DNA of 9,990 nt from UBA8437 sp963578885. Its GTDB lineage: Bacteria; Planctomycetota; Planctomycetia; Planctomycetales; Planctomycetaceae. Location: contig CAUZEQ010000185.1 in NCBI GenBank assembly GCA_963578885.1, forward strand, positions 1-9,990, read 5' to 3'. The translations under genes were made by a program, and so were the position numbers. A model generated the notes under the pieces. The model searched no databases, was not told where the DNA came from, and worked only from the letters and a program-made list of their open reading frames with translations. This document shows positions 7,405 to 9,990 of the stretch, piece after piece; positions within the stretch are counted from its first letter, which is position 1, and the number at the start of each line of letters is the position of its first letter.

Positions 7405-7899
7405 CTAGCTCTCCGACTCACCCGCGTCATCGCGGAGATAGTGGCCGCTGCGGCCGCCGGACTTTTCGAGCAGCCGCACGCGATCGATCTGCATGCCGCG
7501 ATCCACCGCCTTGCACATGTCGTAGACGGTCAGCGCCGCCACCGACGCGGCGAGCAGAGCTTCCATCTCGACCCCGGTCCGACCCTGGTTCGCCACGCGG
7601 GCCTCGATCCGCACCGACCGCTCGTCGGGGCAGCTGAAATCGACCTGGGCCGAGTCCAGCGGCAGCAGGTGGCACAACGGGATCAGCTCCGAGGTCCGCT
7701 TGCTCGCGGCGATGCCCGCCAGGCGAGCCACCTCGAAGACGTCACCCTTGCCCACCGACCCCCCGCGGATCAACTCCAGAGTCTCCGGCTGCATGCTCAC
7801 CACCGCCTCGGCGACCGCCACCCGGCGGGTGATCGGTTTCTCGCCGACATCGACCATGCGGCTGGCTCCCGAATCGTCGAAGTGGGTCAGGTCCGACAT
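7405..7899 (-). CDS. moaC: Cyclic pyranopterin monophosphate synthase (molybdenum cofactor biosynthesis)
   Basis: A cytoplasmic enzyme that converts the 3',8-cyclo-GTP product of MoaA to cyclic pyranopterin monophosphate, the first committed tricyclic intermediate of Moco. It is 164 residues from the preferred ATG at 7899, matching the usual length of about 160, and begins MSDLTHFDDSGASRMVDVGE as MoaC proteins do. Visible family motifs are MVDVGEKPITRR (15-26), KRTSELIPLCHLLPL (67-81), GVEMEAL (109-115), the active-site YDMCKA (126-131, with the Asp127 and Lys130 equivalents of E. coli D128 and K131), and the closing KSGGRSGHY (146-154). The usual LCHP is LCHL. An upstream in-frame ATG at 7953 would add 18 residues; it matches no family region, but neither start has a good ribosome site. 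No other moa, moe or mog gene is in the window. The gene abuts the ABC permease. Confidence 0.96.
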   Translation of the reverse strand: MSDLTHFDDSGASRMVDVGEKPITRRVAVAEAVVSMQPETLELIRGGSVGKGDVFEVARLAGIAASKRTSELIPLCHLLPLDSAQVDFSCPDERSVRIEARVANQGRTGVEMEALLAASVAALTVYDMCKAVDRGMQIDRVRLLEKSGGRSGHYLRDDAGESES

Positions 7900-8011
7900 G
7901 GTGGATACGGTGGATCGCGGGGCGGGAAACGGGTCTCGAACGACGTGAGCCATCCCGGCTGGTTGATGACCTGGGAGGGCTGTGGCTGCTCGGTTGGAAT
8001 CAGCAGGTATC

Positions 8012-8017
8012 AGTATA
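8012..8017 (-). promoter_or_regulatory. Candidate -10 element upstream of moaC
   Basis: TATACT on the minus strand matches the sigma-70 -10 consensus at five of six bases and lies 113 bp upstream of the moaC start. No good -35 hexamer is found at 16-18 bp. A 5-bp hairpin, GTGTC (8019-8023) and GACAC (8029-8033), occupies the spacer region. The 7900-8062 gap between the glycosyltransferase and moaC shows no Moco-riboswitch fold that I can recognise and no T-tailed terminator. Confidence 0.25.
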
Positions 8018-8062
8018 GGTGTCCCGATGACACTTGCGTCGCTGTTTCCCGTAGAACCTGAG

Positions 8063-9739
8063 TCATTCAGCAGCCTGCTGGCTCTTCCGATAGAGTGCCG
8101 CCAGCAGCACTCCGCTGCGGCGGAACTCGGCGACGGGAACCAGTCCCGGGGGTGAGTCTCTGAGGAAATCGGGCAGGTCGGCCTTGCGTCGGAAGATCAT
8201 CACCCATTGTGCGTCGGCCGCGTCGGGTGTGCCGTACAGGGCCAGGGTTGGGGATGAGTCGTCCCAGGCATGGACGTGCTTGGGAAACTCGGTCCACTGC
8301 AGAGGGTGCAGCGAAGGAAACACCGCGATCGTCTGATCCCGGGGCACCTGCTTTGCCACTTCGGCCAGGAAGCTGCGGGTCAGGCTGTCGCCCCAGTAGG
8401 TGGGTTCGAACCCCAGGGCGTGTGCACCTTGAGGGCCACCGACGGCGAGGTTGTAGAACGAGAGTCCGCAGGGGTGGGTGGCCAGCAGGCCCCAGAGTGA
8501 CGAGGCCATGAGTGCCGCGGGGACCAGGCGGGCGGTCAGGGGTGGCAGGCGGGTCAAGTGTTCCCGGCACCAGGTGGCCACCACCGGCACGCCGCGTCCG
8601 ACCAGGATCGCCCACAGCGGAAACACGACCAGGAACAGCCGTGTTCCGTCGTAGACGGCGATGCCCGGCAGGGCGAACAGGATCAGCGGGAAGGCGACCG
8701 AGGCCACCAGCAGGACCGCTGGGGGGTCCTGCCACCATTTCCAGCTCCGAGACACCAGCCCGCAGGCGGCCAGCACATGCAGCCCCAGCGGGACCGATAC
8801 GGCGAACATCACCAGCGGGTAGTGCCAGGCGACGGCGGTGTCGGCAGTCTTGTCGCCCAGGTAGAAGACCGAGAGTTGGGCTCGATCGGTGGTCCGGGCG
8901 AAGTATTCGGTGAGGTGATCGAGGGGGTCCAGCCACAGCCAGGGCCAGCCGACCAGGAAGACCGCAGCACCGATCCCCGCCCAGCAGGCCAACGCGGCGA
9001 TGCCGCGGGCCCGGAATCGCCACAGCGCCCAGGCCACCACCGGAGGCACCAGCAGGATGGCCTGGATCTTGGTCAACAGGGCCAGGCCCAGCAGCAGGCC
9101 GGGGACCAGTGTCGCCTTCCAACCTGGAGCCGCGTTCGAGTTCCACCGCTTTGCCAGCGACAGCACCGCGGCGGTGTAAGCCAGGGTGATCATCATCTCG
9201 AGTGATGCGAGGTGAGCGTGAGCGACCAGGCGGGGCATCAGCAACAGCGCGACGGCCGCACAAATGCCCGGGGTCGGTCCGTACCATGCGGCGGCGCTTC
9301 TGCCGACCAGGTAGATCAGCCACGCAAAGGCAATCGCCGATCCGAAGCGGGCGGCCGTCGGTGCAAAGGGCGTCTGCGGCGATGGCGCAGGTGCGACGAT
9401 GGAGGTGACGGCGTGGTGGGCGACTCCCAATGCGATCCGCCCCAGGGGGGGGTGGTCGGGCAGGTAGTCGCGATGCCCGTAGAGTTGCTCGCTGGTCAGA
9501 CCGCCCAGGATCCAGTACCAGGTCCCCGTTGCCAACCGGCAGCCCTGGCCGACGTTGAACATCTCGTCGACGGTCAAACCCGGTCCCTGCCCCAGGCCGG
9601 GGTAGTCGCCGGCGGCGTCCAGGGTCGAGGCGACTCCGATTAGCCCCACCAGTGCGATTCCCGCCAGAGCGAGGCGGAGCCGACGTGAGACTCGGGGCGG
9701 CCTGGTGTCGATCTGTAAACTGATCGAGTCGTCGGGCAT
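8063..9739 (-). CDS. GT39-like integral-membrane glycosyltransferase (ArnT/PMT type, GT-C fold)
   Basis: A 558-residue polytopic protein of the dolichyl/polyprenyl-phosphate-sugar-dependent GT-C group. It would transfer a sugar from a lipid-phosphate carrier to an acceptor on the outer face of the inner membrane. A first membrane segment (about 21-40) is followed by an extracytoplasmic loop with TVDEMFN (56-62), whose Asp-Glu corresponds to the catalytic acidic pair of PMT/ArnT enzymes. HPPLGRIALG (96-105) follows, as in family members. About ten further hydrophobic segments run to about 425. The phrase VYDGTRLFL (362-370) and a C-terminal soluble tail (about 430-558) resemble planctomycete relatives. 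The ATG at 9739 opens the only frame with this composition. No Shine-Dalgarno precedes it: the leader is a 9-bp GC-rich repeat, so initiation may be leaderless-like or weak. Donor and acceptor cannot be told. It is 163 bp from moaC on the same strand and may or may not be cotranscribed. Confidence 0.88.
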   Translation of the reverse strand: MPDDSISLQIDTRPPRVSRRLRLALAGIALVGLIGVASTLDAAGDYPGLGQGPGLTVDEMFNVGQGCRLATGTWYWILGGLTSEQLYGHRDYLPDHPPLGRIALGVAHHAVTSIVAPAPSPQTPFAPTAARFGSAIAFAWLIYLVGRSAAAWYGPTPGICAAVALLLMPRLVAHAHLASLEMMITLAYTAAVLSLAKRWNSNAAPGWKATLVPGLLLGLALLTKIQAILLVPPVVAWALWRFRARGIAALACWAGIGAAVFLVGWPWLWLDPLDHLTEYFARTTDRAQLSVFYLGDKTADTAVAWHYPLVMFAVSVPLGLHVLAACGLVSRSWKWWQDPPAVLLVASVAFPLILFALPGIAVYDGTRLFLVVFPLWAILVGRGVPVVATWCREHLTRLPPLTARLVPAALMASSLWGLLATHPCGLSFYNLAVGGPQGAHALGFEPTYWGDSLTRSFLAEVAKQVPRDQTIAVFPSLHPLQWTEFPKHVHAWDDSSPTLALYGTPDAADAQWVMIFRRKADLPDFLRDSPPGLVPVAEFRRSGVLLAALYRKSQQAAE

Positions 9740-9749
9740 GGTGTGCGGG

Positions 9750-9780
9750 GTGGCTGCGGTGGCTGCGGTGGCTGCGGTGG
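9750..9780. repeat. 9-bp tandem repeat in the glycosyltransferase leader
   Basis: About 3.4 copies of GTGGCTGCG (plus-strand reading) lie 11 bp upstream of the glycosyltransferase start codon, where a ribosome site would be expected. In the gene's own frame the leader stays open for about 30 codons back to a TAA but has no ATG, GTG or TTG start, so it is taken as untranslated. Confidence 0.85.
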
Positions 9781-9847
9781 GAAGAATGAGTGCAGTCTGC
9801 AGTGGACCTTACGTTTTGTGAGGTCGAGATCGACAAGTGGTGAATAC

Positions 9848-9886
9848 AAAAAAAAGGAATGTCCGGCCGTCCTGGCCGGGCATTCC
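9848..9886 (-). terminator. Intrinsic terminator of a minus-strand gene beyond the right edge
   Basis: A 13-bp stem (9856-9868 with 9874-9886, one G-T wobble at 9862/9880) and a five-base loop are followed on the minus strand by eight T (A at 9848-9855). It lies 109 bp upstream of the glycosyltransferase start, separating that gene from whatever is transcribed into the window from the right. All three minus frames entering from the edge reach a stop by 9934 (9950, 9939 and 9934), consistent with a gene ending just inside or outside the window. Confidence 0.85.
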
Positions 9887-9933
9887 CTGGGTTTGAAACC
9901 GCGTCGTCTCGGAAGGCCGGGGTCGATGGCCGG

Positions 9934-9990
9934 TCAATTCATCCGTGGATCATCCCTGTGGCCTGTGTGCTGCGGGTTTCTTCCGTAAAG
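9934..9990 (-). other. Possible 3' end of an unidentified minus-strand gene
   Basis: The terminator at 9848-9886 implies a transcribed gene upstream, and one of the three entering frames may be its C terminus: LRKKPAAHRPQG with stop at 9950-9952, FTEETRSTQATGMIHG with stop at 9939-9941, or LYGRNPQHTGHRDDPRMN with stop at 9934-9936. None is long enough to identify, and the gene may equally end outside the window. The stretch 9887-9933 shows nothing else. Confidence 0.3.

Noticed and set aside
7900..7953. Extended moaC start at 7953
   Set aside because: The extra 18 residues match no MoaC region and exceed the family length. The internal ATG gives the typical N terminus, although the extension cannot be fully excluded.
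7900..8062. Moco riboswitch upstream of moaC
   Set aside because: Only one 5-bp hairpin is visible in the gap, and nothing resembles the multi-stem Moco motif.
8067..9836. Minus-strand open frame of 589 codons, longer than the glycosyltransferase frame it overlaps
   Set aside because: The product is Arg/Pro/Gly-rich with no membrane segments, whereas the other frame has ordered hydrophobic segments and GT-C motifs. Length alone is misleading in GC-rich DNA.

Overview
This is GC-rich bacterial chromosomal DNA, probably from a planctomycete. The case for that lineage is a secreted Tyr/Thr/Val-repeat protein resembling the planctomycete YTV family, a GT-C membrane glycosyltransferase, a fused double ABC-2 permease and short in-frame tandem repeats. 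The assignment is an inference. No rRNA, tRNA, CRISPR array, insertion sequence or phage gene was seen.

Layout: the only plus-strand gene is the 3' part of glnS (glutaminyl-tRNA synthetase) at the left edge. It converges on a run of seven minus-strand genes. In transcription order, right to left, these are: a GT39-like membrane glycosyltransferase (9739-8063); moaC (7899-7405); a duplicated ABC-2 permease (7401-5698); a CNNM/CorC-type protein with an Asp/His/Pro repeat tail (5642-4275); a shorter CNNM paralogue (4275-3298); a zinc-ribbon/acidic/membrane protein (3301-2483); and a secreted YTV-like protein (2296-1364). The glnS/YTV convergence (1175-1363) holds a REP-like inverted repeat, an intrinsic terminator for the minus strand and a perfect 16-bp palindrome. 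A second minus-strand terminator at 9848-9886 ends a gene lying beyond the right edge.

Working together: moaC, the permease, both CNNM genes and the zinc-ribbon gene are close or overlapping (3-bp gap, 55-bp gap, 1-bp overlap, 4-bp overlap), so they look like one operon. The YTV-like gene follows after 186 bp with its own possible promoter. The CNNM pair suggests divalent-cation transport or cation-dependent membrane function. The permease has no ATPase partner in the window. The glycosyltransferase is 163 bp upstream of moaC and may be a separate unit.

The most unusual feature is a set of four short tandem repeats with periods divisible by three. Three are in frame at gene ends or inside the zinc-ribbon protein, and one is in a 5' leader. 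I see no clear new defence or mobile system. The best candidates for something undescribed are the repeat-bearing CNNM/zinc-ribbon cassette and the orphan double permease.
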